Shown in pieces: positions 26,305 through 35,754 of a stretch of 64,000 nt of DNA. The notes under the pieces were generated by a model that saw only the letters and a program-made list of their open reading frames with translations, was not told the DNA's origin and did no database searches. The translations under genes and the position numbers were made by a program. This DNA comes from Streptomyces fructofermentans. Lineage in GTDB: Bacteria > Actinomycetota > Actinomycetes > Streptomycetales > Streptomycetaceae. Each line of letters opens with the position of its first letter. The stretch's first letter is position 1. The stretch covers positions 278,001-342,000 of the forward strand of contig NZ_BMWD01000004.1 of the NCBI RefSeq assembly GCF_014651055.1, read 5' to 3'.

Positions 26305-29300
26305 CACGACCACGGCCCAGGCCGACAGTCCCACGCCCGAAGCGCCCGAGCGGTCCGGGCGCCGCCTCCGCCTGCCCGGACTCGGCGGGTCGTCCGGCGG
26401 CTCCCCGCTGTTCCGCAACGCCTATGCCCTGATGCTCAACACCGGCATCTCCGCCGTGCTGGGCCTCGGCTTCTGGCTCGCGGCCGCCCGCTACTACTCC
26501 GAGTCCGCGGTCGGACAGGGATCGGCCGCGATCGCCGCGATGAAGCTCCTCGCGGGGCTCACCGCGGTGACGCTCACGGGCGCCCTGGCCCGCTTCATCC
26601 CGGTCGCGGGACGCGGTACGGGACGGCTCATCCTCCGTACGTACGCGGGCAGTTCGGTGATCGTGGCGCTGGCCGCCGGGCTCTTCCTGCTCACGCTGAA
26701 CGTCTGGGGCTCCTCCTACCGCTTCCTGCACAGCCCGCTCATGGGCGCCGGCTTCGTGCTCGCGGTCGTCGCCTGGTCCCTGCTGACGCTCCAGGACGGT
26801 GTACTGACCGGGTTGCGCAGCGCCCTGTGGGTGCCGGTCGGCAACACCGTGTTCTCGGCCGTCAAGCTGGTGCTGCTGGTGGCCTTCGCGGCGGCGATCC
26901 CCACCATGGGCGTCTTCGTGTCCTGGGTGGCGGCCATCGCGGTGTCCGTGCTGCCGCTGGGCTGGCTGGTGTTCCGGCGGCTCGTGCCCCGGCACGCCGA
27001 GGCCGCGCGGGAGGACGCCGAACCGCCCACGACGAGGGAGATCGGGAGGTTCCTCGCGGGCGACTACACCGGCTCGCTCTTCTCGCTCGCCGTCGTGTAC
27101 CTCGTGCCCGTGATCGTCGCCGCCCAGGTCGGCTCGGCCGACAACGCCTACTTCTACATCACCACGACGATCGGCGGCACGGTCAACCTGCTCGCCATCA
27201 ACATGGGCGCCTCGCTGACCGTCGAGGGCTCGCACGATCCGGCGCGGCTGGCCGCCAACACCCGTGCCGCGCTGCGCCGGATGGCACGGATCATGCTGCC
27301 GGTGGCCGGGGTGCTGTTCTTCGGGGCCCCCTGGATCCTCGCCGTGTTCGGCCGGGCGTACGCGGACGCGGGGACCCCGCTGCTGCGCTGGTTCGCTCTC
27401 GGGGCGGTGCTGCGGGTCGTCATGGAGACGTACTTCGCGGTGCTGCGCGCCCAGAGCAGGACCTCGGGACTCGCCTGGCTGCAGGGCCTGCTGTGCCTGC
27501 TGGTGCTGGGTCTGACGCTGATCCTGCTGCCGCGCATGGGCCTGACCGGCGCGGGCGTGGCGGAGGTCGTCAGCGTCGCGGTCATCGTGACGCTCGCGGC
27601 GCCCAGGCTGTACCGGATCGTGCGCACGGCACCGCCCCCCGACGAGGCGTACGAGCCGGCCGACGCGGCGCCCGACGGCGATCTGGCGGACCTGGGCACG
27701 CGGGAGGACTCCGTACCGCGGAGGACCGAACCCGCCAAGGGACGCGGTGCCGGCTGGGCGCACCGGCTCGACACGGACACGCTCGCGCTCGGCGTACAGC
27801 TCGACTTCGACCACCTGGAGCGGCGGCCGGACGTACGGCCGGGTCCGGGTACGCCGCCCGCCGGAACGCCCGCTGTGAGGCGGCCGGACGCGGGCCGCCG
27901 CGGGTCCCGGTCCGAGCACCGGCCGACGTGGGCGCTCAAGGCCCCGCCGCCCGCCGCGCGCGTGGAGGTGGGTCTGCCCGTCGAGGAGCGCGAACCGGGT
28001 TCGGAGAGTTCGCTCGGTCCCCCCGGGACGGGCGCGCCGGACGGAACGGGCGGAACGGACGGTACGGGCAGCATCGGCGGTACGGGCGCGCCCGATGCTC
28101 CGAACGCGGCCGGGACCTCGGCGCGGGCAGCGGGCGAAGGCCCCGGGGACGGGGAGTCCGAGGACGGGGACGGGAGCAAGGACGGGGACAGGAGCGGGCA
28201 CGGACGGAGCGGCGGACGCGGCGACGGGGACGGGCCGCGCGAAGAGCGCGACGGCTCCGCGGGCGACGGCGCGGTGGGCGACGGGCGCGGGGACTCCTCG
28301 GCGCCGGACCGCGAGGAACTCCGCCCGGCCCCGGCCGCGGACCGGAGCGCTCGGGAGCCGTCGCCCGGGGCGGGCGGACAGCCCGTGCCGCCGGCCGCCG
28401 GACGGTTCTCGTGGCCGCGGCCGACCCGGACCGGAGTGCTGCTCGGCTTCCTGCTGACGGCCGCGCTGGTCCTCTACTGGGTCCCCGCGTCCGGACTCGG
28501 GGAGCGCGATCTCGACCGGATGGACGGGCTCGGCCTGATCTCCGTCCTGCCGACCCCGACCCTGGTCGGGGCCGCGCTGCTGGTCACGGTGTTCGCCTCG
28601 CTGCTCTGGCTGGGACGCGAGCACAAGGGCCTGCTGATGGTGACGCTGCTCGCGACGGTCGTGTCCCTGCACGCGCTGCCCGCGGTGATCGAGACCGAGC
28701 CGCGCTTCCCGACGGCCTGGCAGCACCTGGGGTTCATCGACTACATCGACAGGACCGGCTCGGCCGTGCCCGACCTGGACGCGCGCTGGAGCTGGCCGGG
28801 CTTCTTCGCCGCGGCCGCGTTCGCCGCCAGGGCCTGCGGGGTCGAGGACCTCACCGAGGTCATCCGCTGGTGGCCGCTGACGATGCAACTCCTCTATCTG
28901 GCACCGCTGTTCCTGCTGGTCCGCCATATGCGGGCGAGCTGGCGCGCCCGGTGGACCGGCATCTGGATCTTCGTGCTGAGCGGCTGGGTCGGCCAGGACT
29001 ACTTCTCGCCGCAGGGCTTCACGTACCTGCTCTACCTGGTGTTCGTGGCGATCCTGCTCGTGTGGTTCCGGGCGCCGCGCGTGCTGTGGACGAAGGCCCG
29101 GCCGGGCGAACTGGAGGTGGAACCGACGGACCGGCGGCAGCGGGCCGTGCTGCTGGCCGTCGTCATAGGGCTGTTCATGGCCGTCGTCCCGGCCCACCAG
29201 CTCACGCCGTTCGTGATGCTGGGCGTCCTCGCGGCGCTCGTGCTGTTCGGTCGGTCCGAACTGCGCGGCCTGCCCATCCTGTTCGCCGTACTGGTCGCCG

Positions 29301-30430
29301 TCTGGGTCGGCTTCCTCGCCGAGCCGTACTGGTCGGGGCACTTCGACGAGCTGTTCGGCGGGGTCGGCGGCGTGAGCGGCAATGTGTCCTCGTCGGTCTC
29401 CGGCCGTATCGGGGAGGGCAGTTCGGCCCACAAGCTGGTCCTCTACGCACGCGTGGCGCTCGCCGGCGGCGTCATGGCCATGGCCTGCTACGGCTGGTGG
29501 CGCCGACGCGACCACAAATACCGTGAACGGTCCCTGCTCATCCTCGCGTTCGTCCCGTTCCTCGGCTTCGGAATGCAGTCGTACGGCGGCGAGATGGCAC
29601 TGCGCGTCTTCATGTTCGCCCTGCCCGGGGCGGCCATGCTCGCGGCGCTCGCGCTGTTCCCGCGCACCGGGGTCACCGCCAAGGAGCGCGACCGGGACCG
29701 GGTGAGCCTCGCCCCGCTGGCCGCGCTGATGGCGGGCCTCGTACTGGTGGGCGGCTTCCTGGTGGCCAGGTGGGGCAACGAGCCCTTCGAGCGGGTCCGG
29801 CCCGGCGAGGTCGCCGCCATGGAGTTCGTGTACGCGCACGACGATCCGACCGCGCGCCTGCTGTGGCTCAGCGACGACACGGTGAACAACGTGACGCCCC
29901 TCCTGCCGTGGGGCGCGCGGGACATGGAGCGGGTCGAATACCTGCCGACCCTCGCGCCGACCGATCCGGTGCTGGTGTCGGGGCTGGTCAAGTCCCTGAA
30001 GGACGCGGGCCCCAACTCGTATCTGATGGTCAACCGCGGTCAGGTGACCTATCTCCGGATGGACGTGGGCTACGCGAAGAGCTGGGAGGAGCGGCTGCTG
30101 CGCAACCTCGACGAACGGCGGGATCTGCGCAAGGTCTTCGTGAACGCCGACGCGACCGTCTACGCGCTTCGCTCCCAGGGCGACGAGGAGGTCGCGAAGC
30201 CCGATCCGGGACCCATCGGGCCCCAGGTCACCTGGACGCCCTGGTCGGTGGTCGGCGGCCTGGCTGCGATCGCGCTGATCGTGCTGCTGACGACCCGCGA
30301 GATCGTACGGGTCGCCGTCCGGCCGAGCGTGCGGCAACTGCAGTGGCTGCAGAGCACGTTCTGGTTCTCGCTGCCGCTGCTGGCGGTGCTGCTGGCCTCT
30401 CTGGTGCAGCGGTTCCTGACGATGGCGTGA
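26297..30430 (+). CDS. Flippase-polymerase-like fusion membrane protein
   Basis: A 1377-residue protein with two membrane domains. Residues about 40-440 look like a Wzx/MurJ-type polysaccharide flippase with about 12 helices (YALMLNTGISAVLGLGFWL, then VGQGSAAIAAMKLLAGLTAV). Residues about 448-708 form a long disordered linker rich in Gly, Asp, Glu and Arg. From about 709 a second domain with 12 or more helices follows, with large outer loops (EPRFPTAWQHLGFIDYIDR) and a look of GT-C/polymerase type. It starts at GTG 26297 inside the deacetylase gene. The flippase half is well supported; the polymerase role is inference. Confidence 0.75.
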   Translation: MSDTTTAQADSPTPEAPERSGRRLRLPGLGGSSGGSPLFRNAYALMLNTGISAVLGLGFWLAAARYYSESAVGQGSAAIAAMKLLAGLTAVTLTGALARFIPVAGRGTGRLILRTYAGSSVIVALAAGLFLLTLNVWGSSYRFLHSPLMGAGFVLAVVAWSLLTLQDGVLTGLRSALWVPVGNTVFSAVKLVLLVAFAAAIPTMGVFVSWVAAIAVSVLPLGWLVFRRLVPRHAEAAREDAEPPTTREIGRFLAGDYTGSLFSLAVVYLVPVIVAAQVGSADNAYFYITTTIGGTVNLLAINMGASLTVEGSHDPARLAANTRAALRRMARIMLPVAGVLFFGAPWILAVFGRAYADAGTPLLRWFALGAVLRVVMETYFAVLRAQSRTSGLAWLQGLLCLLVLGLTLILLPRMGLTGAGVAEVVSVAVIVTLAAPRLYRIVRTAPPPDEAYEPADAAPDGDLADLGTREDSVPRRTEPAKGRGAGWAHRLDTDTLALGVQLDFDHLERRPDVRPGPGTPPAGTPAVRRPDAGRRGSRSEHRPTWALKAPPPAARVEVGLPVEEREPGSESSLGPPGTGAPDGTGGTDGTGSIGGTGAPDAPNAAGTSARAAGEGPGDGESEDGDGSKDGDRSGHGRSGGRGDGDGPREERDGSAGDGAVGDGRGDSSAPDREELRPAPAADRSAREPSPGAGGQPVPPAAGRFSWPRPTRTGVLLGFLLTAALVLYWVPASGLGERDLDRMDGLGLISVLPTPTLVGAALLVTVFASLLWLGREHKGLLMVTLLATVVSLHALPAVIETEPRFPTAWQHLGFIDYIDRTGSAVPDLDARWSWPGFFAAAAFAARACGVEDLTEVIRWWPLTMQLLYLAPLFLLVRHMRASWRARWTGIWIFVLSGWVGQDYFSPQGFTYLLYLVFVAILLVWFRAPRVLWTKARPGELEVEPTDRRQRAVLLAVVIGLFMAVVPAHQLTPFVMLGVLAALVLFGRSELRGLPILFAVLVAVWVGFLAEPYWSGHFDELFGGVGGVSGNVSSSVSGRIGEGSSAHKLVLYARVALAGGVMAMACYGWWRRRDHKYRERSLLILAFVPFLGFGMQSYGGEMALRVFMFALPGAAMLAALALFPRTGVTAKERDRDRVSLAPLAALMAGLVLVGGFLVARWGNEPFERVRPGEVAAMEFVYAHDDPTARLLWLSDDTVNNVTPLLPWGARDMERVEYLPTLAPTDPVLVSGLVKSLKDAGPNSYLMVNRGQVTYLRMDVGYAKSWEERLLRNLDERRDLRKVFVNADATVYALRSQGDEEVAKPDPGPIGPQVTWTPWSVVGGLAAIALIVLLTTREIVRVAVRPSVRQLQWLQSTFWFSLPLLAVLLASLVQRFLTMA

Positions 30431-30457
30431 GGTGGCGGCGGCCGGGGGTCCCGACCC

Positions 30458-31879
30458 TCAGCCGCCGATCCACTTCACCTCGTACGCGTCCAGTGCGAGC
30501 CGCTTCCCGTCGACCTCCGCGCTGATCCGCCGGTCCAGGGTGTTCACGACGAGCACGACCCCGTCGTCGGCGAGCACCCGGACGTCGGACGCGTGCGCGC
30601 CGGCGACGGGGACCTTGCGGTACTTCGTGCCGGGCGGGAACTCCTCGCCGAAGCGGGAGAGCAGGCCGGCCATCGGCAGGGCCTCGCCCCCGCCGGCCCG
30701 GTCGGTCGGGCTCCAGAGGCAGCCCGCGCAGGCGGGGCCCTTCTCCCGCTGCGGGTTCCAGTAGAAGGCGGAGCTCGTGCCGCCGCGCGCCATCGCCATC
30801 AGACCGGCGGCATGGACGGCGACCCGGTGGGGTTCGGACCAGCCGTCGCGGTGGTCGTCGGCGTCGGCGGGCTCCACGTAGTACTCGGCCCACCACAGGG
30901 GCAGGTCGCCGGTCCGCTCCCGGACCCAGCGGCTGACGTCGGTGAACTTCCCGGTGGCCGCGAACTCGTCGGGCAGCAGCTCGTCGTCCTTGGTGTAGCT
31001 GGACCCGTCCACGACGACGAAGTCCGCCCCCGCCTTGTGCTCGTTCCAGTAGTCGAAGGCGTCGAGGACCCGCTGGTCCATGGTGCCCCAGTCGCCCTTG
31101 AGCGTCGTCGAGGCGTTCTCCTCCTGGCGCGGGTCCTGGCTGTCCATCACCAGGTACGGCCCGCCGACCTCGATCTCCTCGTCGACCTTCTTCAGCGCCT
31201 TGTAGACGAGGTTGTAGAGGTCCGTGTAGCCCTCGTGGTCCCAGCGTCCCTCGTCCTCGTGCCAGAAGCCCTTGAACTCGTTCCAGACGATGAAGTGGCG
31301 CACGTCCGGGTAGCGTTTGGCGACGGTCGCGGCCAGCGCGGCGTAGTCCTCGAAGTGGGCGGGTTCCGGAGCCGTCTCCAGGGACTCCTGGCTCCAGTCG
31401 GTGCGGTCGGAGCCCGGCTTGCCGCCCTTCATCCAGTCCGGGGCGCAGCACAGGGTGACGACCGGTGTGCCGCCCGTCCTGCGGACGAAGTCGATGCGGC
31501 GGTCCATCTCGGCGAAGTCGTAGCGCCCCTTGACCGGTTCGGGATTGCCCGCGCCCCAGCCCATGATGTGCTGGATCTGCGGTACGGAACGCCCGGAGAG
31601 CCGCTTCGCCACCCGGTCCACGGCCGTACGGCTGCCCACGTCCGCGCTGAACTGGGTGTGCGTGAAGCCCCAGCCCACGTCCGGTCCGGTGCGCGCGGGC
31701 ACGGCGGGCGTGCCGTGCACCTTGTCGCCGTCGCGGGTCGTGCCCGCCTCGCTCCCGGTGTCCCCGGGCAATGTGCTGACCAGGGTCAGCACCAGGGCCA
31801 GAGCGGCCACGCCGACACCGAGCAGAGCGGTGAGTCGCCACCGCCGAGCCCCCGAATTCCACCCATGACGTCCCATCAT
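30458..31879 (-). CDS. Membrane-anchored GH39-like glycosidase
   Basis: A 473-residue protein beginning MMGRHGWNSG with one N-terminal membrane helix (residues about 16-38), so the enzyme part faces outside. A (beta/alpha)8 glycosidase is suggested by FVRRTGGTPVVTLCCAPDWM, the acid/base-type motif HFIVWNEFKGFW and the candidate nucleophile in LPLWWAEYYVEP. The closest family by pattern is GH39. The gene converges on the flippase gene with a 27-bp gap, so it may trim or release the cluster's polysaccharide. Two adjacent ATGs (31879, 31876) are possible starts. Confidence 0.72.
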   Translation of the reverse strand: MMGRHGWNSGARRWRLTALLGVGVAALALVLTLVSTLPGDTGSEAGTTRDGDKVHGTPAVPARTGPDVGWGFTHTQFSADVGSRTAVDRVAKRLSGRSVPQIQHIMGWGAGNPEPVKGRYDFAEMDRRIDFVRRTGGTPVVTLCCAPDWMKGGKPGSDRTDWSQESLETAPEPAHFEDYAALAATVAKRYPDVRHFIVWNEFKGFWHEDEGRWDHEGYTDLYNLVYKALKKVDEEIEVGGPYLVMDSQDPRQEENASTTLKGDWGTMDQRVLDAFDYWNEHKAGADFVVVDGSSYTKDDELLPDEFAATGKFTDVSRWVRERTGDLPLWWAEYYVEPADADDHRDGWSEPHRVAVHAAGLMAMARGGTSSAFYWNPQREKGPACAGCLWSPTDRAGGGEALPMAGLLSRFGEEFPPGTKYRKVPVAGAHASDVRVLADDGVVLVVNTLDRRISAEVDGKRLALDAYEVKWIGG

Positions 31880-32041
31880 GGGCCACAGTAGCCGCGGGGG
31901 TCGGCGGGCGGACAGGTTCCGTACGCCCACAGCCCTGTAACAGGGTGCGACGCCGGGCCCCGGACCCCGGGGCACCACCGGGCCCGGGGCGCGCCACGGA
32001 AACCGGATGCAAGGGGCGCCCGCGTGACAGATCATGGCGGC

Positions 32042-33136
32042 ATGTCTGCCAACCCGCACGAAGCTCTGCCGATCCGGCTCAACGTCGACGACAGCGACTC
32101 GCCGTCGGACGTCGTCGACGCGCTGTTCCTCGGCCGCTTCGCGACGGGCGAGCAGCCCCACTCGCACGCGGCGAACATCGAACGCGTCCGCTCCGGAGCG
32201 AGTCTCCTGCCGTCCGGCGCCCGGGTGCTGCGGTCCGCGCGCGACGACGACCGCAGCGCGACCCTCGCCGAGGGGGACGGCTGGACGGTCCTGGTGTCCC
32301 GCTGGAACCGGGGCGCAGACATCACCGTCACCGCGACCACCGCGGAACTGGCCGAGAAGGTGCTCGGCCAGGCCACCGACGGCGCCGCCGACGAACCCGA
32401 ACCGCAGCCGGAGAACGTGACGATGGGGTTCTGGTACGTCTCCCCGCGGCGCGGCCCGCACCGCACGACCCGGCAGATCTCCGCGGGGACGTGGGAGGAG
32501 GTGCGCGCCAACTACACCGCTCCGGTGGCGGACGCGATGGACGGTCTGATGAAGACGACGCCGGAGGACATCGCGGGCCGGCTGCTGCTGCTCCACGGCC
32601 CGCCCGGCACCGGCAAGACCTCGGCGCTGCGCACGCTGGCGCGCTCGTGGCGGGACTGGTGCCAGGTGGACTGCGTGCTGGACCCGGAGCGGCTCTTCTC
32701 CGACGTCGGCTATCTGATGGACATCGCCATCGGCGAGGAGGACGGCACCGGCAAGGGCCGCTGGCGGCTGCTGCTGCTGGAGGACTGCGACGAGCTGATC
32801 CGCGGCGAGGCCAAGCACACGGCGGGCCAGGCTCTGTCCCGGCTGCTCAATCTCACGGACGGACTGCTGGGCCAGGGCCGCAACGTCCTGGTGGGCGTCA
32901 CGACCAACGAGGACCTGGAGCGCCTGCACCCCGCCGTCGTCCGCCCCGGCCGCTGCCTCGCCCGGATCGAGGTGGGTGCCCTCACCCGCCGCGAGTCCGC
33001 GGCCTGGCTCGGCACGGAGGAGGGCCTGGGCCGCGAGGGCGCGACGCTCGCCGAGTTGTACGCCCTGCGCCGCGGCACCACCCCGGCATCGGTGCCGGAC
33101 CAGCGCGAGGGCGCGGACGCGGGGCTCTACTTGTAG
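32042..33136 (+). CDS. AAA-family ATPase with N-terminal DUF5925 domain
   Basis: A 364-residue cytoplasmic ATPase. Residues 1-120 match the pattern I know as DUF5925. The AAA core follows, with Walker A GPPGTGKTSA at about 189, Walker B LLLLEDCDEL and sensor/arginine region VGVTTNEDLERLHPAVVRPGR. The ATG at 32042 is preceded by GATCAT and lacks a ribosome-binding site, so a leaderless start is possible; a GTG at 32024 is the alternative. The partner or substrate is unknown. Confidence 0.78.
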   Translation: MSANPHEALPIRLNVDDSDSPSDVVDALFLGRFATGEQPHSHAANIERVRSGASLLPSGARVLRSARDDDRSATLAEGDGWTVLVSRWNRGADITVTATTAELAEKVLGQATDGAADEPEPQPENVTMGFWYVSPRRGPHRTTRQISAGTWEEVRANYTAPVADAMDGLMKTTPEDIAGRLLLLHGPPGTGKTSALRTLARSWRDWCQVDCVLDPERLFSDVGYLMDIAIGEEDGTGKGRWRLLLLEDCDELIRGEAKHTAGQALSRLLNLTDGLLGQGRNVLVGVTTNEDLERLHPAVVRPGRCLARIEVGALTRRESAAWLGTEEGLGREGATLAELYALRRGTTPASVPDQREGADAGLYL

Positions 33137-33700
33137 GCCCCACAGCCCGGATGGGCCCTGCGGCCTCGGAGGGTCCCACGGTCCGGATGGGCCCTGCGGC
33201 CCGGAGGGTCCCACGGTCTGGGTGGGTGCCCTGCGGTCCGGATGGGTCCGGCTGGTCCTGTGGGCCCTGCGGCCCCGGTGGGCGCCGACGGTGTCTGCGG
33301 GCGCCGCGGTTCCGGGGGGGGGGGGGGCACAAGCGGGGTCTCCGGGTCCCGCGATCCCGGTGGGCACAGGCGGCGTATGCGGATGCCGCGGTTCCGGTGT
33401 GCACGGGCGGTGTCTGCGCCGCGGCTCCGGTACGCGCCTCCGTGGCCGGTCCGCGGTCACGCCCGCGGGTGCGGGCGTGCGGGCCGTCGCGGTCCTGCTC
33501 TCACGGCGGGACCACGGGTACGGTCACCCGTCGCCCGTCACCGGTAGCCGGGCGGCGGTCGCTCCGGGTGGGTCCGTGAACGCCCGGCAGCCGCCCCGTA
33601 CCCGGCGGACGCGGCACGGGGCAGGCCCGTCGCCGAAGGTCGCAGGCGTCTGCGGGCGCCGAGAGCGACGCGGCGGAGGGGCCGGCCCCGCTCCCGTCGG
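33137..33700. repeat. Repetitive GC-rich spacer with a G14 run
   Basis: There is no convincing gene in 564 bp. A unit of about 35 bp (CCGGATGGGCCCTGCGGCC... GGAGGGTCCCACGGT) occurs twice in tandem at about 33147-33217, followed by decayed copies to about 33295. A run of 14 G lies at 33314-33327. It separates the ATPase from a convergent GntR gene. Confidence 0.5.
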
Positions 33701-34081
33701 TCACCCCGTGCTGTCGTACGCCGCCCTCAGGGCGTCCCTCGCCGCGTCGAGGGCCGCGGCCTCGGAGAGTCCGAGTCGCTGGACCCGCTCGGCGTAGGAC
33801 TGCGCGGCGGCGGCCGCCCCACGGGACGCCGCGTCGCCGGCCGCCGCGACGAACGTGCCGTTGCGGCCCCGGGTCTCGATGACGCCGTCGGCCTCCAGGG
33901 CCCGGTACGCCTTGGCGACCGTGTTGGCCGCGAGGCCGAGCGACTCGGCGAGCCCGCGAACCGTGGGGAGCCGGTAGCCCACCGGCAGGGTCCCCGCCCT
34001 CGCCTGCTCGGAAATCGTCGCGCGCACCTGCTCGTAGGGCGCGACACCCGCACCGTCGTCGATGTCGATCTTCAGCGTCAC
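33701..34081 (-). CDS. GntR-family regulator, YtrA subfamily
   Basis: A 126-residue regulator with only the winged helix and a short helical tail, as in YtrA-type repressors that often control ABC transporters. Motifs are VAPYEQVRATISEQARAG, YRLPTVRGLAESLGLAANTV and KAYRALEADGVIETRGRNGT. The GTG start is at 34081. No ABC transporter gene is adjacent, so its target is elsewhere or lost. Confidence 0.88.
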   Translation of the reverse strand: MTLKIDIDDGAGVAPYEQVRATISEQARAGTLPVGYRLPTVRGLAESLGLAANTVAKAYRALEADGVIETRGRNGTFVAAAGDAASRGAAAAAQSYAERVQRLGLSEAAALDAARDALRAAYDSTG

Positions 34082-34303
34082 GCAGCGATTGTCCCGCACC
34101 TCCGGCGGATCGCACCTCCGGGGAACGGGGCTTGGGGAACGGGCTCTTCGGGGCGGCGTGCCCTCCGTGCTCGTCCCCGGGCGGAAACGCTTCCGGGCAA
34201 CAGCGGTTGCGGGCGAGGGAGGCCCGGACGGGCACGCCCGGCACTCCCCCGCCCCGGAGGCGGGCTCACGGAAAATGGGAGGCAACCGGCCGCGTGCCAC
34301 GCG

Positions 34304-34309
34304 TAGCGT
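34304..34309 (+). promoter_or_regulatory. Candidate -10 box of a leaderless acetyltransferase gene
   Basis: TAGCGT ends eight bases before the ATG at 34318, and no ribosome-binding site is seen. Confidence 0.35.
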
Positions 34310-34317
34310 GCGGCGTC

Positions 34318-35238
34318 ATGACTGTGACTGTCCGCGACTTCCGCGCGGGAGACGCCGAGGGATTCGCCCGGGTCAGGCATCTGGCGCTGCCCTTCATGCT
34401 CTCCACCCCCGAGTCCATCGCCTACGACGTCGCACACGCCCATCCCGACGCCCACTTCCAGCCGCTGGTCGCGGAGGAGGACGGCGAACTCGTCGGCACG
34501 GCCCAGGTAGGCGTGGCGCACGAGAGCCCGCAGCCGGGCCAGGGCTACCTCAACGTGTACGTGCATCCCGAGCACCGGGGCCGCGGTGCCGGAACCCTGC
34601 TGGTGAGCACCGCCGAGGAGCGCCTCGCCGCCCTCGGCACGTCGAAGGCCTTCGCCTGGGTCCTGGACGACCCGACACACCGCGCCTTCGCAGAGCGCCG
34701 GGGCTACGGGGCGGGACGCTCCGCGCACTTCCTCCGTCTGGACCTGGCCAACGGCTCCCTCCCGCCGCTCCAGGAGCCGCCCGCGGGTGTCGAACTGCGT
34801 TCCGCGGCCGACTACGCGGCTGACCCCCGCCCCCTGTTCGAACTGGACGCGGAGACGCTCCTCGACGAGCCGGGCGACATCTCCTACGAGTTCACGGACT
34901 ACGAGGCGTGGCTGGAGTCCACCTGGCACCACCCCCTTCTCAGTCATGAGCTGACCTCGGTCGCGGTCGTGGACGGGCGGCCCGCCGCGTTCAGCGCGGC
35001 CCGCACCGGCGGGGACGGCCGCTACGACACGGCGATGACCGGGACGGCCCGCGCCCAGCGCGGCTGCGGTCTCGCCAAGCTCGCCAAGAACGACTCGCTG
35101 CACCGCGCCCGCGCCGCCGGCTTCACCGAGGCGTTCACGGGCAACGACGCCGGGAACGGGCCGATGCTGGCGATCAACGAATGGTTCGGCTACGAGATCT
35201 GCGCCACGGAGGTGCGTCATGTCCGCGAACTCGGCTGA
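34318..35238 (+). CDS. Tandem-domain GNAT N-acetyltransferase
   Basis: A 306-residue protein with two GNAT folds. The first has the acetyl-CoA loop in VHPEHRGRGAGTLLV (about residue 85). The second is degenerate in that loop but ends with the usual TGNDAGNGPMLAINEWFGY. It overlaps the DUF402 gene by 20 bp. Related two-domain acetyltransferases modify small amines or peptides; the substrate is unknown. Confidence 0.85.
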   Translation: MTVTVRDFRAGDAEGFARVRHLALPFMLSTPESIAYDVAHAHPDAHFQPLVAEEDGELVGTAQVGVAHESPQPGQGYLNVYVHPEHRGRGAGTLLVSTAEERLAALGTSKAFAWVLDDPTHRAFAERRGYGAGRSAHFLRLDLANGSLPPLQEPPAGVELRSAADYAADPRPLFELDAETLLDEPGDISYEFTDYEAWLESTWHHPLLSHELTSVAVVDGRPAAFSAARTGGDGRYDTAMTGTARAQRGCGLAKLAKNDSLHRARAAGFTEAFTGNDAGNGPMLAINEWFGYEICATEVRHVRELG

Positions 35239-35743
35239 GTCCGCACGACTGTTGGAGGTCGTGCTCGTCAAGGCCGGCCGCACGAAGATCCGCTATCCGG
35301 CGGAGCTGCTGCACGACGACGGCACCCGCGTCACGGTCCGCGCGCCCTGGGCCGGAGCCTCGGTCCGCGACTTCGGCTTCGTGCGCTTCGAGCCGGGCGA
35401 CGTCTTCACCGAGCACTACTGGCGCGACCGGTGGTACGCGGTGAAGGAGGTCCGTGACGCGGCGGGCGTCCTGAAGGGCCACTACTGCGACGTCACGCGC
35501 CCGGCCGCCGTCCTCGGCGAGGAACTGGTCGTCGAGGACCTCGACCTCGACCTGTGGCGCTCCGCGGACGGTGCGGCCGTACTGCGCCTGGACGAGGACG
35601 AGTTCGCGGCGAGCGGTATCGAGACGGCCGACCCGCGGGCCGCGGCCGCCGCCCTCGACGCCCTGGACCGGCTCGAAGCCATGGCCCGGGAGGGCGACTT
35701 CGAGGAGCTGCTGTCCTGGCCCCCGCGCTCCGCGGCCGGCTGA
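35219..35743 (+). CDS. DUF402 domain protein
   Basis: A 174-residue protein that fits the DUF402 fold (DVFTEHYWRDRWYAVKEVRD, GHYCDVTRPAAV, LDLDLWRSADG, VLRLDEDEFAASGI), a family that includes nucleoside phosphatases and RNA-binding enzymes. The ATG at 35219 lies within the end of the acetyltransferase gene and has GGAGG upstream, so the two are probably co-translated. Confidence 0.82.
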   Translation: MSANSAESARLLEVVLVKAGRTKIRYPAELLHDDGTRVTVRAPWAGASVRDFGFVRFEPGDVFTEHYWRDRWYAVKEVRDAAGVLKGHYCDVTRPAAVLGEELVVEDLDLDLWRSADGAAVLRLDEDEFAASGIETADPRAAAAALDALDRLEAMAREGDFEELLSWPPRSAAG

Positions 35744-35754
35744 CCCACCGCCCT

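Noticed and set aside
26204..30337. Minus-strand frame of 1377 residues
   Set aside because: Mirror of the flippase fusion gene; His/Arg/Gln-rich with no domain, typical of high-GC antisense frames.
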